A stretch of DNA of 64,000 nt from JAVVHH01 sp965199585 (lineage in GTDB: Bacteria > Pseudomonadota > Alphaproteobacteria > Acetobacterales > Acetobacteraceae): positions 2,108,001 through 2,172,000 of the forward strand of contig CBDASI010000002.1 of NCBI GenBank assembly GCA_965199585.1, in the 5' to 3' direction. Positions 57,115 through 64,000 of this stretch are shown piece by piece (positions within the stretch are counted from its first letter, which is position 1; each line of letters starts with the position of its first letter). The position numbers and the translations under genes were made by a program. Below the pieces are notes generated by a model, which worked only from the letters and a program-made list of their open reading frames with translations, was not told the DNA's origin and made no database searches.

Positions 57115-57924
57115 TCAGCGCGTCGTCGATATCGTGGTCGCGCGCCGCTGCAGCAGCCACACGCTGCCCAGCGCGACCGAGACGCCGAGCAGGATGACGC
57201 TCCCCAGCGCGTTCAGCTCCGGCGTCACCCCGAGCTTCATCGCCGAAAATACCACCATCGGCAGCGTCGACGCCCCCGGCCCCGACGTGAACGTCGCCAC
57301 CACCAGGTCGTCCAGGCTGAGCGTGAACGCCAGCAGCCACCCCGACAGCAGCGCCGGCGTCAGCAGCGGCAGCGTGATCCGCAGGAAAGCCGACAGCGGC
57401 GTCGCCCCCAGATCCTGCGCCGCCTCCTCGAGCTCGGTGCCCGCATCCGACAGCCGCGCCTCGATCACGATGGCGACGTAGCTGAGGCTGACCGAGATAT
57501 GCGCCAGCGTGATCGTCAGCGCCCCGCGATCGGCCGGCCAGCCGAACATCTGCTCGGACTGCACGAACAGCAGCAGCAACGACAGCCCCACCAGCACGTC
57601 CGGCAGCACCAGCCGCGCCGAGATCAGGCTCGCGAACAACCCGCGCCCCCGAAATCGCCCGAACCGCGACAGCGCGAACCCCGCCAGCGTCCCCAGCACC
57701 GTCGCCGCACTGGCCGACACTGCGGCGATCCGCAGCGACAGCAGCGCCGCGTCGATCAGCTTCTGGTCGTGCCACAGCGCCACGTACCAGGTGAACGAGA
57801 ACCCGGAGATCACCGTCGTCAGCCGCGACGGGTTGAAGCTGGTCGCCACCAGCAGCCCGATCGGGATGTAGAGGAACGCGTAGCCGGCGATCAGCGCCGC
57901 CGGCAGCAGACGCCCGCGCCTCAT
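57115..57924 (-). CDS. potI: polyamine ABC transporter permease PotI-like
   Basis: Inner-membrane permease of the putrescine/spermidine importer. The 269-residue product starts MRRGRLLPAALIAGYAFLYIPIGLLVATSFNPSRLTTVISGF and has six hydrophobic segments and the EAA motif EEAAQDLGATPLSAFLRITLPLLTPAL that docks the ATPase. Length is standard. Its ATG overlaps the potH stop by 3 bases. It sits third in the F-G-H-I order. Confidence 0.92.
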   Translation of the reverse strand: MRRGRLLPAALIAGYAFLYIPIGLLVATSFNPSRLTTVISGFSFTWYVALWHDQKLIDAALLSLRIAAVSASAATVLGTLAGFALSRFGRFRGRGLFASLISARLVLPDVLVGLSLLLLFVQSEQMFGWPADRGALTITLAHISVSLSYVAIVIEARLSDAGTELEEAAQDLGATPLSAFLRITLPLLTPALLSGWLLAFTLSLDDLVVATFTSGPGASTLPMVVFSAMKLGVTPELNALGSVILLGVSVALGSVWLLQRRATTISTTR

Positions 57925-58742
57925 TCCCGCGTCCGCAGCAGCACCATCGGGATCAGCAGCACGACCAGCAGCGCGGTCGCGACGGTCGATGCCATCGGCC
58001 AGTCGCGATTGGCGAAGAACTCGTTCCACAGCGCCCGCCCGATCGTCTGCGCCCCGGGCCCCCCGAGCAGCTCCGGGATCACGTACTCGCCCACCGCCGG
58101 GATGAACACCAGCGCCAGCCCGGCCACGATCCCCGGCACTGACAAGGGCAGGGTGATGGTCCGAAAGATGGTCCACGGCGCCGCCCCCAGATCGGCCGCC
58201 GCCTCCTCCAGCGCCGGGTCGCGCCGCGACAGCCGCGCATACAGCGGCAGGATCATGAACGGCAGGTAGGCGTAGGTGATGCCGATATACATCGCCAGGT
58301 CGGTGTACAGCAGCTTGAACGGCCCCAGCCCCACCGGCCCCAGCGCCAGGTTGACCCACCCATCATCCCGCAGCAGCCCGATCCACGCCGTGATCCGCAG
58401 CAGGAACCCGGTCCAGAACGGCAGCATCACCAGCAGCAGCAACAGCGACCGCCACCCCTCCGGCGCCCGCGCGATCGCCAGCGCCATCGGATACCCGATC
58501 AGCAGGCAGCACACCGACGACACGCTCGCGATCGCCAGGCTCTTGAGGAACGCGTCGAGATAATACCCGTCGTTGGTCAGCAGCGCGTAATTGGCCGGGT
58601 CCGGCGAGGCCAGCAGCGGCGTGAACGGCGGCACCGCCTCGATCGCCGTCGACACCGACAGCGCCGCCACCAGCAGCACCGGCAGCACCACGAACACCGT
58701 CAGCCACACCCATAGCGGCGCCAGCACCAGCGCCCGGTTCAC
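57921..58742 (-). CDS. potH: polyamine ABC transporter permease PotH-like
   Basis: Second permease of the importer. The 273-residue product has hydrophobic segments from LAPLWVWLTVFVVLPVLLVAAL onward and the EAA loop EEAAADLGAAPWTIFRTITLPLSVPGI. The PFWTGFLLRITAWIGLLRDDG region is typical of PotH. Its start overlaps the potG stop by 4 bases (ATGA). Confidence 0.93.
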   Translation of the reverse strand: MNRALVLAPLWVWLTVFVVLPVLLVAALSVSTAIEAVPPFTPLLASPDPANYALLTNDGYYLDAFLKSLAIASVSSVCCLLIGYPMALAIARAPEGWRSLLLLLVMLPFWTGFLLRITAWIGLLRDDGWVNLALGPVGLGPFKLLYTDLAMYIGITYAYLPFMILPLYARLSRRDPALEEAAADLGAAPWTIFRTITLPLSVPGIVAGLALVFIPAVGEYVIPELLGGPGAQTIGRALWNEFFANRDWPMASTVATALLVVLLIPMVLLRTRE

Positions 58743-59791
58743 GCCGACAGCACCGTCAACGCCTCGGCCGGCAGTGCCACGCTCACCGCCGTCCCCGGCG
58801 CCAGCAGCCCGGCCCCGAACCCGGCCCCCAGCGGCTGCACCAGCTGCAACATGGCCCCCGCCTCGAGCCGGACCGCGTAATCCGCGGAATCCCCGAAATA
58901 CGCCGCCGTCATCACGGTTCCCGGCACGCTGTTGGCCGCGCCGGCCTCCGCCAGAAGCAGCCGCTCCGGACGGATCGCCACCCAGAACCCGCTCTCCGGC
59001 GCCGCACTCTCCGTCTGCAGCGCGCCGACCCCTTCCACCTCGATCCGGTCCGCCGCCAGCCGCCGCGCCGGCAGCACGTTGTCGTTGCCCATGAACGCCG
59101 CCACCGAGCGCGACGCCGGCCGTTCGTACAGCTCCGCCGGCGTGCCGACCTGCGCCAGCCGCCCGTTCTCCAGCAGCCCGATCCGCGTCGCCATCGCCAG
59201 CGCCTCGTCCTGGTCGTGCGTCACCATGATGAACGTCGTCCCGGTCTGCCCCTGGATGCGCAGCAACTCCTGCCGCGTCTGTTCGCGCAGGCTCCGGTCC
59301 AGCGCCGACAACGGCTCGTCCAGCAGCAGCAGCCGCGGCCGCGGTGCCAGCGCCCGCGCCAGCGCCACGCGCTGCCGCTGTCCGCCCGACAGCGCATCCG
59401 GCTTGCGCCCCGCGAACTCCCGCAGCCGCACCAGCTCGAGTAACGCGCCGACCCGCTCGCCGATCTCCGCCTTCGCCACGCCCTGCCGCCGCAACCCGAA
59501 CGCCACGTTGTCGGCAACGGTCATGTGCGGGAACAGCGCGTAGGACTGGAACGTCGTGTTCACCGGCCGCCGATGCGGTGGTAACCGCGTGATGTCCTGC
59601 CCGCCCAGCACGATCCGCCCCGCCGTCGGCTCGATGAACCCGCCCAGCGTGCGCAGCAGCGTCGTCTTACCCGAGCCGGACCCGCCCAGCAGCACGAATA
59701 GCTCGCCGCTGGCGATCTCGAGCGCGAGGTCCGTCAGCGCGGCGACCGGCCCGTAACGGACCGTCAGCCCCTCGATGCGAAGGTCGGCCAA
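58739..59791 (-). CDS. potG: polyamine ABC transporter ATP-binding protein PotG-like
   Basis: ATPase of the importer. The 350-residue product starts with TTG (MADLRIEGLTVRYGPVAAL) and has Walker A GGSGSGKTT, signature LSGGQRQRVALARAL, Walker B LLLLDEPLSALD and H-loop MVTHDQDEA, then a C-terminal TOBE-like regulatory domain (about 270-345). The Shine-Dalgarno region is weak. It lies 7 bases after potF. The C-terminal domain and context point to polyamines. Confidence 0.93.
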   Translation of the reverse strand: MADLRIEGLTVRYGPVAALTDLALEIASGELFVLLGGSGSGKTTLLRTLGGFIEPTAGRIVLGGQDITRLPPHRRPVNTTFQSYALFPHMTVADNVAFGLRRQGVAKAEIGERVGALLELVRLREFAGRKPDALSGGQRQRVALARALAPRPRLLLLDEPLSALDRSLREQTRQELLRIQGQTGTTFIMVTHDQDEALAMATRIGLLENGRLAQVGTPAELYERPASRSVAAFMGNDNVLPARRLAADRIEVEGVGALQTESAAPESGFWVAIRPERLLLAEAGAANSVPGTVMTAAYFGDSADYAVRLEAGAMLQLVQPLGAGFGAGLLAPGTAVSVALPAEALTVLSA

Positions 59792-59798
59792 TGCGCGC

Positions 59799-60887
59799 TT
59801 AGGAGCCGGCTTTGAACCGGGTCCACATCCGCGTGCGCGCGCGTTCCGCTGCCGTCGTCGGCGCCTTGGCGGTGAACGCGTTCGCCAGCATCGCCGCCGT
59901 CGGGAACACGTTGGTGTTGCCCTTCACGTCGGGCGTCACCGACGCCATGCTCGCCGGCACCGCGTTCGGATAGCCCACCTTGTTGGTGATCGCCGCCATG
60001 TTCGCCGGCTTCAGCACGAAGTCGATGAACGCCATCGCGTTCTGCGGATGCGGCGCATCCTTCGGCACCGCCAGCATGTCGAACGTGTACTCGGTGAACT
60101 GCTTCGGCAGCACGTACTCCACCGTCTCCTTCTTCGCCTCCGCCGCCCGGCCCGCCGCCTGCACCACGTCGCCCGAGTAGTCCATCGCCACGCAGATCTC
60201 GTTGCTCGCCAGCATCTCCAGCGCCCCGCCCGACGCGAACGTGCGGATATACGGCCGGATCGCCATCAGCGTTTTCTCCACCGCCTCCAGATCCTTCGGG
60301 TCCGTGCTGTCGGGATCCTTGCCGAGGTATTTCAGCACGCTCGGGATGGTGTCGATTGCGCTGTCCATCAGCACGATCCCGCACGGCGCCAGCTTCTTGG
60401 CCCATTCCGGCTTGAGCAGCAGATCCCAGCTATCCAGCGGCGCATCCGGCGCCAGCGCCTTGATCTTGCTCGGCACGATCCCGAGCCCCAGCGTCCCCCA
60501 CAGGTAGATCGCACCGTACTTGTTGCCGGGATCGCTGCTCTCCACCCGCTTCATCAGCGCCGGGTCCTCGCCCGCCAGGCTGGGGATCTTCCCCTTGTCC
60601 AACGGCAGCAACGCCCCCGCTTTGATCAGCCGCGAGAACGTCGGCTCCGCCGTCGGCACCACCACGTCGTAGCCCGACTTCCCCGCCAGCAGCTTCCCTT
60701 CCAGCGTCTCCAGGCTGTCGTACACGTCGTACTGAACCTTGATCCCGGTCTGCTGGGTGAAGTCTTCCAGCACCTTCGGATCGATGTAGTCCGTCCAGTT
60801 ATAGACGTTGACCACCTTGTCCTCAGCCCGAGCCTGCAGCGCGAACAGCATGGCTGCAATCGTCAGAACCCGCCGCGTCCAGCGCAT
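59799..60887 (-). CDS. potF: polyamine ABC transporter substrate-binding protein PotF-like
   Basis: Periplasmic binding protein. The 362-residue product has a signal peptide (MRWTRRVLTIAAMLFALQARA) and mature VVNVYNWTDYIDPKVLEDFTQQTG, the canonical PotD/PotF start, with SGYDVVVPTAEPTFSRLIKAGAL, YLWGTLGLG and MDYSGDVVQA, which carry ligand-binding Trp, Asp and Tyr residues. The ATG at 60887 has GGAGGG upstream; an in-frame start at 60917 is less likely. It is the first pot gene after gluQRS. Confidence 0.94.
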   Translation of the reverse strand: MRWTRRVLTIAAMLFALQARAEDKVVNVYNWTDYIDPKVLEDFTQQTGIKVQYDVYDSLETLEGKLLAGKSGYDVVVPTAEPTFSRLIKAGALLPLDKGKIPSLAGEDPALMKRVESSDPGNKYGAIYLWGTLGLGIVPSKIKALAPDAPLDSWDLLLKPEWAKKLAPCGIVLMDSAIDTIPSVLKYLGKDPDSTDPKDLEAVEKTLMAIRPYIRTFASGGALEMLASNEICVAMDYSGDVVQAAGRAAEAKKETVEYVLPKQFTEYTFDMLAVPKDAPHPQNAMAFIDFVLKPANMAAITNKVGYPNAVPASMASVTPDVKGNTNVFPTAAMLANAFTAKAPTTAAERARTRMWTRFKAGS

Positions 60888-60913
60888 CGCCCGCCCTCCA
60901 GAGATCCATTCGC

Positions 60914-61771
60914 TCATAGCGGCGGGGCCGGGGCAGGGGAAGCCGCTTCCTCACCCGCCAGCGCACGCACGTCTCCCGCGCTCATCCCGCGCTCCCGCAT
61001 CGCCCGCAGCGTCGCCGCCTTGTCCCGCTTGGCCAGCCGCCTCCCATCCGGGCCCAGCAGCAGCCGATGATGCGCATAGCGCGGTTCCGGCCACCCCAGC
61101 AGCGCCTGGATCAGCCGATGCAGGCTCGTCGCCGCCCGCAGATCCTCCCCCCGCGTGACCAGCGTCACCCCCTGCACCGCGTCGTCATGCGTCACGCACA
61201 GATGGTAGCTCGCCGGCACGTCCTTGCGCCCCAGCACCGGGTCCCCGAACGCCAGCGGGTCGCACGCCACCCGCCCCACGCCCTCCTCGACCCACGTCAG
61301 CGGGCCGGTGAGCGCCAGCGCCGCCGCCACGTCCAGCCGCCACGCATGCGGCAAGCCCGCCTCCACCGCCCGATGCCGGCACGTCCCCGGATACAGCGCC
61401 CCCTCCGGCCCATGCGGCGCCGACCCGGCCGCAGCGATATCCGCCCGCGTGCAAATGCAGCGATACAGCACCCCCATCGCCTCCAGCCGCGCCAGCGTCC
61501 CCCGATACGCCGCCAGATGCGCCGATTGCTGCCGCACTGGACGCTCCCACTCGAGCCCCAGCCAGGCCAGGTCCTCGAGGATCGCCGCGACATACTCCGC
61601 CCGGCACCGCCCCGGATCGATATCCTCGATCCGCAGCAGGAACCGCCCACCCGCCGCCCGCGCCCGCCGCCACGCCATCAGCGCCGCATACGCGCTGCCC
61701 AGATGCAGCAACCCTGTCGGGCTCGGCGCGAACCGGGTAACGATCGCCGCTGTCACGGGGGAGGTCGCCAT
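60914..61771 (-). CDS. gluQRS: glutamyl-Q tRNA(Asp) synthetase
   Basis: Paralogue of the glutamyl-tRNA synthetase catalytic domain that attaches glutamate to the queuosine of tRNA-Asp. The 285-residue product has the FAPSPTGLLHLGSAYAA motif (HIGH-like), zinc-type cysteines in CICTRAD and YPGTCRH, and the RRLAKRDKAATLR motif (KMSKS-like); the anticodon-binding domain is absent, as expected. Its ATG (61771-61769) overlaps the ATG of the divergent esterase (61770-61772). potF begins 26 bases downstream. Confidence 0.93.
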   Translation of the reverse strand: MATSPVTAAIVTRFAPSPTGLLHLGSAYAALMAWRRARAAGGRFLLRIEDIDPGRCRAEYVAAILEDLAWLGLEWERPVRQQSAHLAAYRGTLARLEAMGVLYRCICTRADIAAAGSAPHGPEGALYPGTCRHRAVEAGLPHAWRLDVAAALALTGPLTWVEEGVGRVACDPLAFGDPVLGRKDVPASYHLCVTHDDAVQGVTLVTRGEDLRAATSLHRLIQALLGWPEPRYAHHRLLLGPDGRRLAKRDKAATLRAMRERGMSAGDVRALAGEEAASPAPAPPL

Positions 61772-62411
61772 GCAGCAGCTTAACGTCTTGCGTAGGAATG
61801 CGGCCAGCGCCGTGCCCCGCCTCCTCGTCGTCCTCTGTCACGGCGTCGCCGCCGACGCGCAGGACCTGATCGGCCTCGCCGAACCCTGGGCCGCCGCCCT
61901 GCCGGACGTGGCCTTCCTCGCCGTCGACGCCCCCGAGCCCTGCGACATGGCCCCCTACGGCCGCCAATGGTTCAGCCTGCAGGACCGCACCCCCAGCGTG
62001 CTCGACGCCGGCGCCCGCCGCGCCACCCCCGCGCTGATGGCCACCGTCGACGCCGAACTCGCCCGCCTCGGCCTCGCCCCCCACGACGTCGCCCTCATGG
62101 GCTTCAGCCAGGGCGCCATGATGGTCATGCACGCCGGCCTCCGCCGCCCGGTCCCGCCCGCCGCCATCCTGGCCTACTCCGGCGCCCTCCTCGACAGCCC
62201 GGCGCTCGACACCGAACTCACCGGCCACCCCCCGACGCTGCTCGTCCACGGCCAAGCCGACGAGGTCGTCCCCTTCGCCCGCGGCCCCGCCGCCGCCGAA
62301 GCCCTCCGCCGCCGTAACATCCCCGTCACCACCGTCTGGCGCCCCGCCGTCGGCCATTGGGTCGACGAGCCCGGTCTGCAGGCCGGCGCCGACTTCCTGT
62401 CGCAGCTTTGA
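61770..62411 (+). CDS. alpha/beta hydrolase, phospholipase/carboxylesterase type
   Basis: Esterase of the acyl-protein-thioesterase/carboxylesterase family. The 213-residue product has VVLCHGVAADAQDLIGLAE (oxyanion region), the nucleophile elbow GFSQG, an acid residue in VHGQADEVVPF and a histidine in AVGHWVDEPG, completing the Ser-Asp-His triad. The ATG at 61770 is preceded by GGGGGAGG. It is divergent from gluQRS with overlapping start codons. Confidence 0.88.
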   Translation: MQQLNVLRRNAASAVPRLLVVLCHGVAADAQDLIGLAEPWAAALPDVAFLAVDAPEPCDMAPYGRQWFSLQDRTPSVLDAGARRATPALMATVDAELARLGLAPHDVALMGFSQGAMMVMHAGLRRPVPPAAILAYSGALLDSPALDTELTGHPPTLLVHGQADEVVPFARGPAAAEALRRRNIPVTTVWRPAVGHWVDEPGLQAGADFLSQL

Positions 62412-62568
62412 GTGAACCGTGCGTGACAACTGATTGAACGCCGCCTGTGCATCGCTTGCGGCTCACCGATGGCGGTGCCATGTTCAGCGTCGACTCTGGT
62501 GGCATATCTGGCAGGTCGTCTGGCAACCGACCCCCGGTCTCACGCCCCAGTGAGCCAAGGAGAGCGCT

Positions 62569-63129
62569 GTGCCAGACGGCGGATTACACTTCCCAGCTTT
62601 AGTGCTCAACGCCGATTTCCGGCCGTTGTCGTACTTTCCACTCTCGGTCTGGTCCTGGCAGGACAGCGTCAAGGCCGTCTTCCTCGACCGCGTCTCCGTC
62701 CTCAATGAGTATGAGGACCGCGTCCGCTCCCCCAGCATGTCCATGCGCCTCCCCAGCGTCATCGCGCTGAAGGACTACATCCCCACCTCCCGCAAGCCCG
62801 CCTTCACCCGCTTCAACGTCTTCCTGCGTGACGCCTTCAGCTGCCAATACTGCAGCGAGCGCTTTCCCACGCCCGAGTTGACCTTCGACCACGTGATCCC
62901 CCGCAGCCGCGGCGGCCGCACCACCTGGGAGAACGTCGTCACCGCGTGCGGCGGCTGCAATTTGCGCAAGGGCAACAAGCTTCCCCGCGAGTGCCAGATG
63001 CACCCCCGCCACCGCCCCGAGCAGCCCTCCACCTGGGTCCTGCAGGAGAACGGCCGCTCCTTCCCGCCCAACTACCTCCACCAAAGCTGGCGAGACTACC
63101 TATACTGGGACAGCGAACTAGACAGCTAA
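62569..63129 (+). CDS. HNH endonuclease-fold protein
   Basis: HNH nuclease-fold protein common in alphaproteobacterial chromosomes. The 186-residue product starts with GTG (MPDGGLHFPALVLNADFRPLSYFPLSVWSWQDSVKAVFLDRVSVL) and has the HNH motif TFDHVIPRSRGGRTTWENVVTACGGCNLRKGN with Asp 107-His 108 and Asn 122, and two CxxC zinc knuckles (Cys 92/95 and 127/130). The presence of the full catalytic motif suggests DNA cleavage activity. No partner gene, intein or intron suggests homing. The 157-base gap before it holds nothing I could identify. Confidence 0.9.
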   Translation: MPDGGLHFPALVLNADFRPLSYFPLSVWSWQDSVKAVFLDRVSVLNEYEDRVRSPSMSMRLPSVIALKDYIPTSRKPAFTRFNVFLRDAFSCQYCSERFPTPELTFDHVIPRSRGGRTTWENVVTACGGCNLRKGNKLPRECQMHPRHRPEQPSTWVLQENGRSFPPNYLHQSWRDYLYWDSELDS

Positions 63130-63144
63130 AAACCCCCCAAACCC

Positions 63145-63924
63145 TCAATCCCGCCAAACCGCCGCCCGCTTGCCCACGAACGCGTCGATCCCCTCATTGG
63201 CATCCGCCGCCTCCATGTTGCGCACCATCACCTCCGCCGTGTGCGCATACGCCTCCGCCAATGGCAGCTCCGCCTGCCGGTAAAAAGCCGGCTTCCCCAG
63301 TGCCACCGCGCTCCGGCTCTTCCCAGCGATCTTGCCCGCCAGCGCTGACACCGCCGCGTCCAGCTCCCCCTCCGGCACGCACCGGTTGATCAGCCCCAGC
63401 CGCACCGCCTCCGCCGCGTCGATGAACTCCCCCGTCAGCAGCATCTCCATCGCCGCCTTGCGCGGCACCACCCGCGACAGCGCGACCATCGGCGTCGAGC
63501 AGAACAGCCCGACATTGATCCCCGACACCGCGAACCGCGCCGTCTCCGCCGCCACCGCCAGGTCGCACGTCGCCACCAGCTGACACCCCGCCGCCGTCGC
63601 GATCCCATGCACCCGCGCGATCACCGGCACCGGCAGCGTCGTCAGCCGCTGCATGAAACGGCTGCATTGCGCGAACAACCGCGCCCGCGCCGGCCCATCG
63701 AAGCGGCGAACCTCCCGCAGGTCGTGCCCCGCGCAGAACCCCGGCCCATGGCCGGCGATCACCAACACGCGGACCGCATCGTCCGCCGCCACCGCCTCCA
63801 GCGCCTCCTCCAGCGCCGTCAGCATCGCCACCGAGAGCGCGTTGCGCGCCGCCGGATTGTTCAACGTCAGCGTGGTGATGCCCGCTGCGTCGCTGCGCAG
63901 CAGCAGGGGAACGTCGTCGGACAT
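63145..63924 (-). CDS. enoyl-CoA hydratase/isomerase
   Basis: Crotonase-fold enzyme acting on acyl-CoA substrates. The 259-residue product starts MSDDVPLLLRSDAAGITTLTLNNPAARNALSVAML and has the oxyanion-hole segments GPGFCAGHDLREV and ATAAGCQLVATCDLAVA. The usual two glutamates of hydratases are not clearly present (the second is in MLLTGEFIDAAEAVRLGLIN), so isomerase or another crotonase activity is possible. An AGGAGG box precedes the ATG. The last 76 bases of the window hold nothing I can assign. Confidence 0.9.
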   Translation of the reverse strand: MSDDVPLLLRSDAAGITTLTLNNPAARNALSVAMLTALEEALEAVAADDAVRVLVIAGHGPGFCAGHDLREVRRFDGPARARLFAQCSRFMQRLTTLPVPVIARVHGIATAAGCQLVATCDLAVAAETARFAVSGINVGLFCSTPMVALSRVVPRKAAMEMLLTGEFIDAAEAVRLGLINRCVPEGELDAAVSALAGKIAGKSRSAVALGKPAFYRQAELPLAEAYAHTAEVMVRNMEAADANEGIDAFVGKRAAVWRD

Positions 63925-64000
63925 GATGGCCTCCTGGGGTTGGATCCCCGTCTGCGGACCTGTCTACGGCGATCCGCGGTCGCTCAGGAAGAGCACCATC

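Noticed and set aside
54797..57481. 894-codon plus-strand frame opposite the YfhO-like gene
   Set aside because: It reads Arg/Pro/His-rich and has no domain; the minus-strand frame has clear membrane segments and operon context.
62569..63129. HNH protein as a homing endonuclease or defence nuclease
   Set aside because: There is no intron, intein, methylase or defence partner nearby, and this HNH family is common and chromosomal in alphaproteobacteria.

Overview
The window is chromosomal DNA of a high-GC alphaproteobacterium, most likely from Rhodospirillales/Acetobacteraceae-type bacteria. The evidence is the S10-spc-alpha ribosomal gene order, alphaproteobacterial markers (ATP12 chaperone, DUF1178, DUF3553, DUF4167, DUF6356, a CxxC EAL protein, an ATM1-type exporter, the HNH protein) and the order ubiG-lysC-NMO-ptsP-rodZ-ispG-hisS-prfA-prmC. 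The family assignment is inference. There is no prophage, IS element, CRISPR array, rRNA gene or obvious island. The sequence is densely coding and no gene-free stretch reaches 300 bases.

1-17900: the 3' part of serA, then rpsL-rpsG-tuf and the S10, spc and alpha ribosomal genes (rpsJ to rplQ, with secY, adk and rpoA). fusA, normally between rpsG and tuf, is absent, and serA sits where rpoBC-type genes often lie. Stem-loops lie in four intergenic gaps (rpsG-tuf, rplO-secY, rpsM-rpsK, rpsK-rpoA), and a strong promoter overlaps the end of adk. S17 carries an unusual acidic tail made of five octapeptide repeats.

17995-24319: a co-directional run of rarA, rluC, a frameshifted AsmA-family gene, an ATP12 chaperone and acylphosphatase, then convergent lipB and tRNA-Leu(GAG). 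24397-31898: the malic enzyme-phosphotransacetylase fusion, a membrane J-domain protein, galU, a phosphohexomutase, a D-threonine aldolase-like enzyme with a triplicated 23-bp terminus, a DUF3553 protein and moaA. 31902-36216: clpS, a methyltransferase, comF, grxC, DUF1178 (apparent CTG start), DUF6356, an Lrp regulator and ubiG.

36278-47039: lysC, a nitronate monooxygenase-like gene, ptsP, rodZ, ispG, hisS, prfA, prmC (conserved N-terminus without a canonical start) and a DUF4167 protein. 47056-54377: an EAL phosphodiesterase, a Nudix hydrolase, an ATM1-type ABC exporter with a small partner ORF, rpmB, a GNAT acetyltransferase, two tandem class-I aminotransferases and a tiny lipoprotein. 54506-63924: a minus-strand operon gluQRS-potF-potG-potH-potI-YfhO-like gene, a divergent esterase whose start codon overlaps that of gluQRS, an HNH endonuclease-fold protein and an enoyl-CoA hydratase.

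The genes serve mostly translation, central metabolism and cell-envelope housekeeping. The points worth a second look are the S17 octapeptide tail, a dispersed 24-bp palindromic repeat present in three copies (two touching translation start regions), the missing fusA, the AsmA frameshift, two non-canonical starts and the stem-loop punctuation of the ribosomal operon. I found no convincing new defence or mobile system.
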